Assembly: GCA_937952925.1 (NCBI GenBank)
Contig: CALFYA010000198.1
Coordinates: forward strand, 1 to 19,978
Reading direction: 5' to 3'
Origin: an uncultured Moraxellaceae bacterium
GTDB taxonomy: Bacteria > Pseudomonadota > Gammaproteobacteria > Pseudomonadales > Moraxellaceae
Length of the DNA stretch: 19,978 nucleotides
Shown piece by piece: positions 7,633-16,076 of this stretch (its first letter is position 1; every line of letters starts with the position of its first letter). A model generated the notes under the pieces. That model worked only from the letters and a program-made list of their open reading frames with translations, did no database searches and had not been told where the DNA came from. The position numbers and the translations under genes are program-made.

Positions 7633-7792
7633 TGTCGTTTTATCTGGCCTAGCGTGTCAGGTTTGCCATAAACCCTAACGATTTTGTGTGATAAAAATGT
7701 TGACTTTGCGATTTATCAGTGCAAACCGTCGATATACATCTTATAAATGTCGGCATTTTGTGGTTTAATACCGCCCTAATTTTTTCCAGTAG

Positions 7793-7811
7793 TCATCCGT
7801 GATCCGGATGA
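7793..7811 (+). other. Short hairpin in the pckG leader
   Basis: TCATCCG and CGGATGA form a perfect 7-bp inverted repeat around a 5-base loop, ending 32 bases before the chosen pckG ATG. It may be a leader RNA structure or an operator. There is no T-tract, so it is not a terminator. Confidence 0.35.
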
Positions 7812-7843
7812 TTGCGTTGTCCTGTATAACGATAGGCCTCACC

Positions 7844-9676
7844 ATGACCCCAGTGACCGCTCCTGACTTCGTTCGCCACAGCAAGCTCATCGCTTGGGTG
7901 GAACAGATTGCTGCTTTGACTCAACCGGATCGCATCGAATGGTGTGACGGTAGCGAAGCAGAAAACCAACGCTTGCTCGACCTGATGGTTGCCAGCGGCA
8001 TGATGAAAAAACTGAACGAAGAAAAGCGTCCGGGTTCCTATCTGGCCTGTTCACATCCGTCTGACGTGGCGCGTGTTGAAGATCGCACCTACATCTGCTC
8101 GGAAAAGCAAGAAGACGCTGGCGCGACCAACAACTGGGCTGACCCTGTTGAAATGCGCAGCAAATTGAATGGCTTGTTTGCAGGCAGCATGAAAGGCCGC
8201 ACCATGTATGTGGTGCCCTTCTCCATGGGCCCGCTCGGCAGCCCGATTGCTCATATTGGCATTGAGCTGACCGACTCGCCTTATGTGGTGGTCAACATGC
8301 GCATCATGGCGCGGATGGGCAAAGCGGTGTACGACGTGCTGGGCACTGATGGCGACTTCGTGCCTTGTATCCACACCGTTGGTGCACCACTCGCTGCAGG
8401 CCAACAAGACGTACTGTGGCCTTGCAACGACACCAAATACATCGTCCACTACCCTGAAACCCGCGAAATCTGGTCGTTTGGTTCAGGCTACGGTGGCAAC
8501 GCCCTGCTCGGCAAAAAATGTTTGGCACTGCGCATCGCTTCGGTCATGGGTCGTGACCAAGGCTGGCTGGCTGAACACATGCTGATTTTGGGTGTGACCA
8601 GCCCACAAGGTGAAAAACACTACGTCGCTGCCGCGTTCCCATCGGCGTGTGGCAAAACCAACTTCGCTATGCTGATTCCACCAGCAGGCTTTGAAGGCTG
8701 GAAAGTCGAAACCGTCGGTGACGATATTGCATGGCTCAAACCGGGTGCCGATGGCCGTTTGTACGCCATCAACCCAGAAGCGGGTTTCTTCGGTGTTGCC
8801 CCAGGCACTTCGGAAAAAACCAACCCCAACTGTATGGCAACCCTGTACAAAAACGTGATTTTCACCAACGTCGCGCTGACTGATGACGGCGATGTGTGGT
8901 GGGAAGGCATGACCAAACAAGCGCCTGCGCACCTGACCGACTGGACTGGCCAAGACTGGACCCCAGATTGTGGTCGTAAAGCGGCTCACCCCAATGCCCG
9001 TTTCACGGTTGCTGCCAGCCAATGTCCATCGATTGACGACAACTGGGAAAACCCAGCCGGCGTGCCGATCTCGGCCTTCATCTTCGGTGGTCGTCGTGCC
9101 GACACTGTCCCCTTGATCGCAGAAGCGTTTGATTGGGAAGATGGCGTGTACAAAGCCGCCACCATGGGCTCAGAAACCACGGCGGCTGCGGTCGGTCAAC
9201 AAGGCATCGTGCGTCGTGATCCATTTGCCATGCTGCCATTCTGTGGCTACAACATGGGCGACTATTTCCAGCACTGGCTGAAAATGGGCGAGCAACTCGA
9301 AGCGGCAACCGCCGCATCGGGCGCCAAAATGCCGAAGATGTTTAAGGTCAACTGGTTCCGTCGCAACGACAACGGCGATTTCGTCTGGCCGGGTTTTGGT
9401 CAAAACATGCGTGTCTTGGAGTGGATCATTGACCGCTGCGAAGGCCGTGCGGATGCCCAAGAATCCGTTGCTGGTCTAGTGCCCACCTACGACAACCTCA
9501 ACTGGCAAGGTACCAACTTTAGCCGTGAAGAGTTTGACACCGTGACCAAGCAAGACCGTGATCAATGGGTCAAAGAAGTGGCAAGCCACGCCGAGCTGTT
9601 TAACAAGTTGGGCGACCATGTCCCTGCCTCGTTGCAAACCCGTCGTGCACAACTCGCTGAAAAACTGGACAGCTAA
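7844..9676 (+). CDS. pckG: Phosphoenolpyruvate carboxykinase (GTP)
   Basis: The enzyme converts oxaloacetate and GTP to PEP and CO2, the first step of gluconeogenesis from TCA intermediates. The 610-residue length fits the GTP class (the ATP class is about 530-540). The P-loop with the reactive cysteine, FPSACGKTN (about 265-273), the metal-site segment VGDDIAW (291-297) and NPEAGFFGVAPGTS are all present. The open frame reaches back to a GTG at 7799, but ATG 7844 gives the normal N-terminus just before the conserved region, and the extra segment would overlap the leader hairpin. The ribosome site is weak (AGG 8 bases upstream). It is a single-gene unit closed by its own terminator. In lipid-storing bacteria this gene supports growth on acetate and fatty acids, which is context rather than evidence. 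Confidence 0.97.
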   Translation: MTPVTAPDFVRHSKLIAWVEQIAALTQPDRIEWCDGSEAENQRLLDLMVASGMMKKLNEEKRPGSYLACSHPSDVARVEDRTYICSEKQEDAGATNNWADPVEMRSKLNGLFAGSMKGRTMYVVPFSMGPLGSPIAHIGIELTDSPYVVVNMRIMARMGKAVYDVLGTDGDFVPCIHTVGAPLAAGQQDVLWPCNDTKYIVHYPETREIWSFGSGYGGNALLGKKCLALRIASVMGRDQGWLAEHMLILGVTSPQGEKHYVAAAFPSACGKTNFAMLIPPAGFEGWKVETVGDDIAWLKPGADGRLYAINPEAGFFGVAPGTSEKTNPNCMATLYKNVIFTNVALTDDGDVWWEGMTKQAPAHLTDWTGQDWTPDCGRKAAHPNARFTVAASQCPSIDDNWENPAGVPISAFIFGGRRADTVPLIAEAFDWEDGVYKAATMGSETTAAAVGQQGIVRRDPFAMLPFCGYNMGDYFQHWLKMGEQLEAATAASGAKMPKMFKVNWFRRNDNGDFVWPGFGQNMRVLEWIIDRCEGRADAQESVAGLVPTYDNLNWQGTNFSREEFDTVTKQDRDQWVKEVASHAELFNKLGDHVPASLQTRRAQLAEKLDS

Positions 9677-9694
9677 TCTTGCTCTCCCAAAGAG

Positions 9695-9718
9695 CCGCTC
9701 CTTGTGAGCGGTTTTTTT
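9695..9718 (+). terminator. Rho-independent terminator of pckG
   Basis: Stem CCGCTC / GAGCGG with loop CTTGT, followed by seven T. It starts 18 bases after the pckG stop. Confidence 0.93.
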
Positions 9719-9742
9719 ATGCCAAAGTCGGATGATCTACTT

Positions 9743-9771
9743 TTCAGCCCGTACAGCTTTTCTCGTATAAT
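9743..9771 (+). promoter_or_regulatory. Sigma-70-type promoter of fumA
   Basis: A perfect TATAAT (9766-9771) lies 39 bases before the fumA ATG. A weak -35 match TTCAGC (9743-9748) sits 17 bases upstream of it. The -10 box is convincing, the -35 box less so. Confidence 0.6.
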
Positions 9772-9810
9772 CGACCGCACTTTTGATGCCATCGCCAAGA
9801 GAGCCGACGC

Positions 9811-11334
9811 ATGACCACCGTGATTAAACAGGATGATTTGATCGTTTCGATCAAAGAAGCGCTGCAATTTATCTCCTACTACCATCCGATTGATTTTATT
9901 CAAGCGGTCAATCGTGCCTATGAAGCGGAAGCCAACCCCGCAGCCAAAGATGCGATGGCGCAAATCTTGATCAACTCGCGCATGTGTGCCGAAGGCCACC
10001 GCCCGATTTGCCAAGATACCGGTATCGTCAACGTGTTTATGAATGTCGGCCTCGATGTCAAATTTGACCTGACCATGAGCTTAGACGATGCCATCAACGA
10101 AGGCGTGCGCCAAGGTTACTTGGAAAGCACCAACGTCTTGCGTGCGTCGATCTTGCGTGATCCTGCGTTTGGCCGTAAAAACACTGGCGACAATACTCCT
10201 GCGGTGATCCACTACAAACTCGTGCCTGGTGATAAGGTTGAAGTGATGGTAGCCGCCAAAGGCGGTGGCTCCGAAAACAAATCCAAACTCGCCATGCTCA
10301 ACCCGTCCGACAACATCGTGGACTGGGTACTCAAGACCGTCCCGACCATGGGTGCAGGCTGGTGTCCACCGGGTATGCTCGGCATTGGGATTGGCGGTAC
10401 CGCCGAAAAAGCCATGCTGCTGGCCAAAGAATCGTTGATGGAAGAAATCGACATGCCACAGCTGCTGCAGCGTGGCCCAAGCAACAAAATCGAAGAAATG
10501 CGCATTGAGATCTTTGAAAAGGTCAACGCGCTCGGCATTGGTGCACAAGGTTTGGGTGGTTTGACCACCGTGGTGGACATCAAAATCAAAGACTACCCAT
10601 GCCACGCTGCTGGCAAGCCGGTTGGCATGATCCCCAACTGCGCCGCCACCCGTCACACTCACTTTACCTTGGATGGCTCAGGCCCTGCCCATCTGCATGT
10701 GCCCAAACTGTCGGATTGGCCGGAAGTCACATGGTCAAGCAGCAAATCTAAGCGCGTCAACCTCGACACCCTCACCCAAGCCGAAATGGACGCATGGCAA
10801 CCTGGCGACACCTTGCTGTTGTCGGGCACCATGTACACCGGCCGTGACGCGGCACACAAACGCATGGTCGATATGATTGATCGTGGTGAAGAGTTGCCGG
10901 TTGATCTGCGTGGCAAGATGATTTACTACGTCGGCCCTGTCGATCCGGTGGGTGACGAAGTGGTTGGCCCTGCTGGCCCCACCACCGCCACCCGTATGGA
11001 CAAATTCACCGACAAAGTGCTGGAACACACTGGTTTGTTTGGCATGATCGGCAAGGCCGAGCGCGGCCCCACTGCCGTGGAATCGATCAAAAAACACCGT
11101 GCCACCTACCTGATGGCGGTTGGTGGTGCCGCTTACTTGGTATCCAAAGCGATCCGCCAAGCTGAAATCGTCGGTTTTGCCGACTTGGGGATGGAAGCCA
11201 TCTATAAATTTGTGGTCGAAGATATGCCTGTATCCGTGGCCGTGGATGTCAACGGCACCTCGGTGCACGCCACAGCACCACAGATCTGGCAAGAGAAAAT
11301 CGCTAAGATCGCTTTGGTAGACGCCAGCAAATAA
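9811..11334 (+). CDS. fumA: Fumarate hydratase class I (iron-sulfur)
   Basis: The enzyme interconverts fumarate and malate in the TCA cycle using an oxygen-sensitive [4Fe-4S] cluster. The 507-residue single-chain form carries both the N-terminal and C-terminal fumarase domains. The three likely cluster cysteines are seen in ICQDTG (Cys67), GWCPPG (Cys184) and PNCAATRH (Cys277). SENKSKL (about 154-160) is another conserved block. The same length and arrangement are known from Pseudomonas and Acinetobacter. The TATAAT promoter upstream and the hairpin terminator downstream make it a single-gene unit. L(+)-tartrate dehydratase is a relative but is normally split into two shorter subunits, so fumarase is the better call. 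Confidence 0.96.
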   Translation: MTTVIKQDDLIVSIKEALQFISYYHPIDFIQAVNRAYEAEANPAAKDAMAQILINSRMCAEGHRPICQDTGIVNVFMNVGLDVKFDLTMSLDDAINEGVRQGYLESTNVLRASILRDPAFGRKNTGDNTPAVIHYKLVPGDKVEVMVAAKGGGSENKSKLAMLNPSDNIVDWVLKTVPTMGAGWCPPGMLGIGIGGTAEKAMLLAKESLMEEIDMPQLLQRGPSNKIEEMRIEIFEKVNALGIGAQGLGGLTTVVDIKIKDYPCHAAGKPVGMIPNCAATRHTHFTLDGSGPAHLHVPKLSDWPEVTWSSSKSKRVNLDTLTQAEMDAWQPGDTLLLSGTMYTGRDAAHKRMVDMIDRGEELPVDLRGKMIYYVGPVDPVGDEVVGPAGPTTATRMDKFTDKVLEHTGLFGMIGKAERGPTAVESIKKHRATYLMAVGGAAYLVSKAIRQAEIVGFADLGMEAIYKFVVEDMPVSVAVDVNGTSVHATAPQIWQEKIAKIALVDASK

Positions 11335-11344
11335 GCTAAGCTCC

Positions 11345-11377
11345 AAGCCTTGTGTCGTTCACGGCACAAGGCTTTTT
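11345..11377 (+). terminator. Rho-independent terminator of fumA
   Basis: Ten-bp perfect stem AAGCCTTGTG / CACAAGGCTT with a 10-base loop, running into TTTTT at 11373-11377. It starts 10 bases after the fumA stop. Confidence 0.9.
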
Positions 11378-11493
11378 GATCAATATTGCCTTACAACCCC
11401 ACCGTTGTAGGCTCAGCACAACATGGGCAAAAAAGCCCTGCTCAATCATCGTGCGACCGTCGCAGAACTTAACCTCCTGACTCAATCGCCAGA

Positions 11494-12588
11494 TTAATGC
11501 TGCGTCTTGCTAACCGGTTCAATCGCACCATCATCGGTTTTGCGAGCGCGTACCGTGCGCTTGCGAGCAGGTTTGGGGGGTTCTTGCTCAGCATCTAGGG
11601 CGATATCGGCTTGAACTTGTTCGGCAAAATGCGTGAGCTGCGCTTGGGTCGCTGCATCAAAGGGTGCATCGACTGGATCAACAAAGCGAAATTCGGCTTG
11701 AGCGGCTTGCGCGACCATACTCACCACACGCGCATTGTACAGGGCATTGGTTGCGCCTGATGCCAGCGGAACCAGACGTGACAAAAATGTGGCGCTGATC
11801 GGCAAGTTGAGACTATCAGACAAATCAGCGGCCAGTTTTTTGAAAAAATCAGTGCTGTTGGCAGAGCCGACTAAGCTTTGTAACTCAGACAAATTGCCTT
11901 GAGCTACAAACTGCTGCACTGTCCCTAGGCTCAGTAAGATGCTTTGCTTTTCAACCAATAGGCTCAAATCAAGCCGTGCCAAGATTGACAAAACGTGTTG
12001 ACGCCCGTCTTCACCATCGAGATCGACGCCATAAGCCTGTGCGGTTTGATAAATGGTGCGCAGGATCAACAACAGTACCAACGGAACATCGACAATCGCC
12101 CCCACCAACCCTGTTGCACCGGTCAGTGCACCTTGTGCAGCAGCAATCACCCGATTTCGATTGGTCAGATAATCGACCAGATCATCGGCTTGGGCAGCCG
12201 GTTGGCGCGCCAATTCGTCAATAGAGGTGAGCTGTGCTGCGCTCAACACTTCTTGTACTTGACTGATCTGTGCCGCAAATACGCTCATTTGTTCAAACAC
12301 CCGATCCGCGAGTTGATCAAATGCAACGCTTGGCACCACATGGTTGACCACTTTGGTCAAGGTCTGAAAACGACCCCCCAATACTTTTTTGCTTAAATTT
12401 GGCAGTTGCTGGCGAAATGCTGCAAAGGGATCTGCATGATCAACGTCTTGAAAACCAACAAATGCGGTTGAGGCTCCGGTCATTTGACCAAGCAGACGTC
12501 CCCCTTTTTGCACCCAGTGTTGAGCGCGTTGATTGAGTTTGTCTTTGAGATTGCTGTCTTGTTCAGGCTGTTGCTGCTGTTCGGTCAT
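11494..12588 (-). CDS. EcsC family protein
   Basis: This 364-residue protein matches the EcsC family by its central block: GALTGATGLVGAIVDVP (about 153-169), the hydrophobic run LVLLLILRTIYQTAQAYG and the following acidic DGEDGR. The N-terminus is Gln-rich and charged. The C-terminus is a basic, disordered tail (KPARKRTVRARK) without an obvious domain. The family is named after a Bacillus gene in the ecs transporter operon, but its biochemical role is unknown. The hydrophobic centre suggests membrane association. The ribosome site AGGTGA lies 9 bases before the ATG. It follows the aldo/keto reductase on the same strand after 139 bases that hold nested inverted repeats, so it is probably transcribed separately. 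Confidence 0.85.
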   Translation of the reverse strand: MTEQQQQPEQDSNLKDKLNQRAQHWVQKGGRLLGQMTGASTAFVGFQDVDHADPFAAFRQQLPNLSKKVLGGRFQTLTKVVNHVVPSVAFDQLADRVFEQMSVFAAQISQVQEVLSAAQLTSIDELARQPAAQADDLVDYLTNRNRVIAAAQGALTGATGLVGAIVDVPLVLLLILRTIYQTAQAYGVDLDGEDGRQHVLSILARLDLSLLVEKQSILLSLGTVQQFVAQGNLSELQSLVGSANSTDFFKKLAADLSDSLNLPISATFLSRLVPLASGATNALYNARVVSMVAQAAQAEFRFVDPVDAPFDAATQAQLTHFAEQVQADIALDAEQEPPKPARKRTVRARKTDDGAIEPVSKTQH

Positions 12589-12609
12589 GTGGGCTTCACC
12601 TACGTCTCA

Positions 12610-12670
12610 ATGGGTCTATATTGATCGACAACGTCAGTGCTGTCGATGACTTTTGTACCCGTGAACCCAT
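12610..12670 (-). other. Nested inverted repeats upstream of the EcsC gene
   Basis: Outer arms ATGGGT (12610-12615) and ACCCAT (12665-12670) enclose a 7-bp inverted repeat ATCGACA (12624-12630) and TGTCGAT (12641-12647). It may end the reductase transcript or form a leader structure for the EcsC gene. No T-tract is seen. Confidence 0.35.
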
Positions 12671-12727
12671 CTTGATTGACCGCCTATCGTGTTGTGGATT
12701 GGCAAAAAGGTTGTAACCGACTGTGGT

Positions 12728-13555
12728 CTAACTGCTCAGATCCAGCAGTTGCTCTAAGATGGCTCGATCAACCGCACTCATCTGAATTGATAAGGCTTTT
12801 GTATGCTCCAGCAGATGTTGTGGGTTTTGAGTCCCCACAATTGGCATTAACATTGGGCTACGTGCCAACAACCAAGCAGATGCAATCTGTGCCGGTGTCG
12901 CTTGGTACTTTTGTGCCATCTTGACGAGCTGCGGGGGCGCACGCTTGAGCAAAAGGCCACTTGCAAGGGGGGAATACGCCCAATACGGACAGTGTTCGGC
13001 AGTTGCCCATGCTAAGATGGGGTCTTCGCATTGTCGCAAATTGTAACGATTTTGAATGGCAGTAATCGGAGTGATTTGAAGTGCTTGTTCAAGGTCTGGT
13101 AGTGTGCACTCACTTAATCCAATGGCACGCAGTTTGCCTTCGGATTGCAGCTCGACGAGTGCATTGAGGGATTCTTGCAGTGGTGTGGGGTCGCGTGTCA
13201 AAAATTTTCCATCGCCCAAACGCAAGAAAACTAACGGTAAACAGTCAGTGCCGAGTGTGCGTAAGTCGTGTTCAACTTGCTGACGAATGGCACTGACCGA
13301 TGCATCGACTCGCCACGTGTTGACCGCGTCGCGTTGTAAGCCAACTTTGGTACTGATGGTGAGTCCGCGATCTTGAGCAAAAAATGGCTTTAGCAATCGG
13401 AGTGCAACATCTGGCCCGTAAAATCCTGCGCTATCAAAACAGCGAATGCCTGCGTCGTAGGCATGCTGCACACACTGTTGAACCTGTTCGATGTGGGGAG
13501 GCTCGCCCCAACCGTTGGCACCGCAAAGGGACATCGTGCCAAGTCCGAGTCGCAT
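12728..13555 (-). CDS. Aldo/keto reductase, PdxI/YdbC-like
   Basis: This 275-residue NADPH-dependent oxidoreductase is predicted to be a TIM barrel. Of the usual catalytic tetrad I see Asp41 and Tyr46 (FDSAGFYGPDV) and Lys70 (TISTKVGL). The His position reads Arg112 (LRLGDG). The FYGP-V, LTI-TK-G and LR-GDG blocks match E. coli YdbC/PdxI (pyridoxal reductase) as I remember it, which has LRIMMGDG there, so the His loss is a subfamily trait and not damage. A role in vitamin B6 salvage is possible but unproven. I chose ATG 13555, the second of two close ATGs, because GGAG lies 8 bases before it and only 2 bases before the first. The longer open frame to 13657 has no such support. It is divergent from fabA. 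Confidence 0.9.
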   Translation of the reverse strand: MRLGLGTMSLCGANGWGEPPHIEQVQQCVQHAYDAGIRCFDSAGFYGPDVALRLLKPFFAQDRGLTISTKVGLQRDAVNTWRVDASVSAIRQQVEHDLRTLGTDCLPLVFLRLGDGKFLTRDPTPLQESLNALVELQSEGKLRAIGLSECTLPDLEQALQITPITAIQNRYNLRQCEDPILAWATAEHCPYWAYSPLASGLLLKRAPPQLVKMAQKYQATPAQIASAWLLARSPMLMPIVGTQNPQHLLEHTKALSIQMSAVDRAILEQLLDLSS

Positions 13556-13622
13556 GATCATACTCCTGTGTCTACAAAAAACAGTGGCTTGATGATGCTT
13601 TAACACGGAATCTAGAAGCGCT

Positions 13623-13647
13623 GTGCTGAACAAGGGATGTTCAACAC
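13623..13647. promoter_or_regulatory. Candidate operator between aldo/keto reductase gene and fabA
   Basis: GTGCTGAACA-AGGGA-TGTTCAACAC is a 25-bp palindrome with 9 of 10 arm positions matching. It lies 57 bases before fabA and 67 bases before the divergent reductase. The size and symmetry suit a TetR-type repressor of fatty acid genes, but the half-site spacing differs from the FabR and DesT sites I recall. Confidence 0.45.
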
Positions 13648-13704
13648 CAGCCTTCACAACAATATGACACGCTCTGTGCAGCGGTAATTTTGAGGGTAAA
13701 CACC

Positions 13705-14250
13705 ATGAATGCTGTCGCTCAACCTTTGGCTGGTGATGTGCTACGCGCTTCTTCGTTTGATAAAGCTGACTTGCTGGCCTGTGCTGAAGGTAAGCTGTTT
13801 GGGCAAGATAATGCCCGTCTGCCGCTGCCCCCCATGCTGATGATGGATCGCATTGTGCACATCAGCGACGAAGGTGGTGCTTATGGCAAAGGTGAAATTA
13901 TTGCTGAGCTGGATATCCATCCTGAGCTGTGGTTCTTTAGCTGCCACTTTGCCACCGATCCGGTCATGCCCGGCTGCTTGGGGCTAGATGCCATGTGGCA
14001 GATGCTCGGTTTTTATTTGGGCTGGCGCGGTAACGCGGGTCGCGGTCGTGCACTGGGCGTGGGTGAAGTCAAATTTACCGGTCAAGTGTTGCCCAAGCAC
14101 ACATTAGTCCGTTACAAGCTGTCGTTTAAACGGGTCATTGAGCGCTCACTGGTGATGGCGATTGCCGATGGTGAAATGTATGTGGATGACAAACTGATTT
14201 ATACCGCCAAAGATTTGCGCTGCGGGGTATTTACCCAAACAGACTTCTAA
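13705..14250 (+). CDS. fabA: 3-hydroxydecanoyl-ACP dehydratase/isomerase FabA
   Basis: FabA dehydrates 3-hydroxydecanoyl-ACP and isomerises trans-2- to cis-3-decenoyl-ACP, the branch point to unsaturated fatty acids. The 181-residue protein carries the active-site His81 in WFFSCHFATDPVMPG and Asp95 in CLGLDAMWQ, matching His70 and Asp84 of the E. coli enzyme with a constant offset of 11. The N-terminus is about 10 residues longer than in E. coli. ATG 13705 has GAGGG at good spacing, and an in-frame TTG further upstream has none. fabB follows after 73 bases, the usual arrangement in Pseudomonas and relatives. A palindromic candidate operator lies upstream. Confidence 0.97.
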   Translation: MNAVAQPLAGDVLRASSFDKADLLACAEGKLFGQDNARLPLPPMLMMDRIVHISDEGGAYGKGEIIAELDIHPELWFFSCHFATDPVMPGCLGLDAMWQMLGFYLGWRGNAGRGRALGVGEVKFTGQVLPKHTLVRYKLSFKRVIERSLVMAIADGEMYVDDKLIYTAKDLRCGVFTQTDF

Positions 14251-14323
14251 GTCTAGGTCTCACCTTGCTTTTTGCTGACCATTTGTTTATCTCATCGCTA
14301 TTCATTTTATAGGCGCAATACAA

Positions 14324-15553
14324 ATGCAACGTGCTGTGATCACGGGTTTAGGGCTGGTGTCGTGTATTGGTCAGGGGCGCGATGCCGTCGTTGACTCGCT
14401 CAAAGCAGGCCGCTCTGGTTTGAGCTTTAATGCCACCTATGCCGAAATGGGTTTTAAAAGCCAAGTCAGCGGCACACCACAGGCTGATTTTTCGGCGATT
14501 GATCGCAAGCTGCGCCGCTTTATGGGTGATGCAGCGGCCTATGGCTATGTGTCGGCACTTGATGCAATTGCCGATGCTGGATTGACTCCTGAGCAAGTGG
14601 CGCACAATCCACGCTATGGGGTACTCGCTGGCTCCGGTGGTGCGTCCACGGGTGCAATTGTCGAAGCGGCTGATGCGCTGCGCGAGGGTGGCTTGCGCAA
14701 AGTCGGGGCGACCTTTGTCCCGCGCACCATGACTAGCACCGTGACCGCAGGTCTGGCGACTGGCCTGAAAATCCAAGGGGTGAGCTACGCGATTTCATCG
14801 GCCTGTGCTACATCTGCACATTGTATTGGTCATGCGATGGAGCTGATCCAGCTCGGCAAGCAAGATTTGCTGATCGCTGGCGGTGGTGAAGAAGAGCACT
14901 GGTCTGAATCCGTGTTGTTTGATGCGATGGGTGCGATGAGCCGTAGCTACAATGACCAAGCAGCCACCGCCTCACGTCCCTACTCGGCTGATCGTGATGG
15001 TTTTGTGATTGCCGGCGGTGGTGGCATTGTGGTGGTGGAGTCGCTCGAACACGCGCAAGCACGCGGTGCAACGATTTTGGCGGAGATCGTCGGCTACGGT
15101 GCCACCTCCGATGGTGCGGACATGGTCGCGCCCAGTGGTGAAGGCGCAGTACGCTGTATGCACATGGCCTTGGCACAAGCACGCGCCGCAGGTGTGGAGC
15201 AGATTGATTATATCAATACGCATGGCACATCCACGCCGCTTGGTGATGTGACCGAACTGGGTGCCATCCGCCAAGTGTTTGGTGAGGATGTCCCACCGAT
15301 TAGCTCGACCAAGTCGATGACCGGCCATAGCTTGGGTGCAGCCGGTGCACAAGAGCTAATTTATTGTTTGCTGATGATGCAACACGACTTTATTGCGCCG
15401 AGCATCAATATCACCGAACTTGATGAGACCGCCAAAGCCTTTGATATTGTGCAAAGCGCTCGGCCTGCCACGCTCAATGCGGTGATGAGCAACAGCTTTG
15501 GTTTTGGTGGCACCAACGCCACTTTGATTGTCAAACGCTGGACAGGTGCATAA
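14324..15553 (+). CDS. fabB: 3-oxoacyl-ACP synthase I FabB
   Basis: This condensing enzyme extends acyl-ACP with malonyl-ACP and is needed to elongate the cis-3 product of FabA. The 409-residue thiolase-fold protein has the Cys-His-His triad: Cys161 in ISSACATSAHC, His300 in INTHGTSTPLGD and His335 in SMTGHSLGAAG. The C-terminal NSFGFGGTNATLIV is also typical. It starts at ATG 14324 with a modest AGG upstream. It is probably co-transcribed with fabA, and the hemJ gene follows after 66 bases with no terminator between. Length and motifs favour FabB over FabF, as does the pairing with fabA. Confidence 0.97.
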   Translation: MQRAVITGLGLVSCIGQGRDAVVDSLKAGRSGLSFNATYAEMGFKSQVSGTPQADFSAIDRKLRRFMGDAAAYGYVSALDAIADAGLTPEQVAHNPRYGVLAGSGGASTGAIVEAADALREGGLRKVGATFVPRTMTSTVTAGLATGLKIQGVSYAISSACATSAHCIGHAMELIQLGKQDLLIAGGGEEEHWSESVLFDAMGAMSRSYNDQAATASRPYSADRDGFVIAGGGGIVVVESLEHAQARGATILAEIVGYGATSDGADMVAPSGEGAVRCMHMALAQARAAGVEQIDYINTHGTSTPLGDVTELGAIRQVFGEDVPPISSTKSMTGHSLGAAGAQELIYCLLMMQHDFIAPSINITELDETAKAFDIVQSARPATLNAVMSNSFGFGGTNATLIVKRWTGA

Positions 15554-15619
15554 GGCGGCTACCTTTTTTCCCCTTGCTTCTCGTACACTCCCACCGACCC
15601 GTTTGGTGTGGAGTGAATT

Positions 15620-16066
15620 GTGGCTGAATTTGCCAGTTGGCTGCTGTGGATCAAAGCCTTTCATGTGGTGGCGGTGGTGTGTTGGTTTGCAGGGCTGTTT
15701 TATTTGCCACGCCTGTTTGTCTATCACGCCATGAGCAGCGATACGATCAGCATTGAGCGCTTCCAAGTGATGGAGCGTAAGCTGTATCGCGGCATCATGT
15801 GGCCGTCGCTAGTGGTCACATGGCTGCTAGGGCTGTGGATGGTGGCGATAGGCTGGGACTACTACAAAACCCAGCATTGGCTACATGCCAAGTTTTTGCT
15901 AGTGATTTTACTCACGATCTACCATCTGGTCTGTGGTCATTATCGGCAGCAACTGCTCAGCAACGCCAACATCAAAAGTCATGTATTTTTCCGCTGGTTT
16001 AATGAAGCCCCTGTGCTGATTTTGGTCGCGGTGTGTATTTTGGTGATTGTCAAACCGCAGTTTTAA
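15620..16066 (+). CDS. hemJ: Protoporphyrinogen IX oxidase HemJ
   Basis: HemJ oxidises protoporphyrinogen IX to protoporphyrin IX in the cytoplasmic membrane, the step before iron insertion in heme synthesis. The 148-residue protein has four predicted helices. It carries the conserved His15 in WIKAFHVVAVVCWFAG, the KLYRGIMWP segment, Lys91 in HWLHAKFLL and the C-terminal FRWFNEAPVLIL ... VIVKP block. His15 and Lys91 match the essential pair reported for the family. The start is GTG 15620, supported by GGAG 7 bases upstream and the standard N-terminus. thiD begins 10 bases after its stop, so the two are one transcript, probably continuing from fabB. Confidence 0.95.
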   Translation: MAEFASWLLWIKAFHVVAVVCWFAGLFYLPRLFVYHAMSSDTISIERFQVMERKLYRGIMWPSLVVTWLLGLWMVAIGWDYYKTQHWLHAKFLLVILLTIYHLVCGHYRQQLLSNANIKSHVFFRWFNEAPVLILVAVCILVIVKPQF

Positions 16067-16076
16067 GGAGCGACGC

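Noticed and set aside
11425..11438. Terminator for the EcsC gene (GGGC-AAAAAA-GCCC)
   Set aside because: The stem is only 4 bp with the A/T run in the loop, and no T-tract follows on either strand.
12676..12924. Small plus-strand gene of 82 codons
   Set aside because: It lies almost entirely antisense to the aldo/keto reductase and has no ribosome site or recognisable features.
12728..13555. Aldo/keto reductase inactivated by loss of the catalytic His
   Set aside because: The LR-GDG motif is the normal form in YdbC/PdxI-type members, so the gene looks intact.
13623..13647. LexA/SOS box
   Set aside because: The half-sites GAAC and GTTC are 7 bases apart, not 4 as in Gram-positive LexA boxes, and the sequence does not fit CTGT-N8-ACAG. 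The gene context is fatty acid synthesis.
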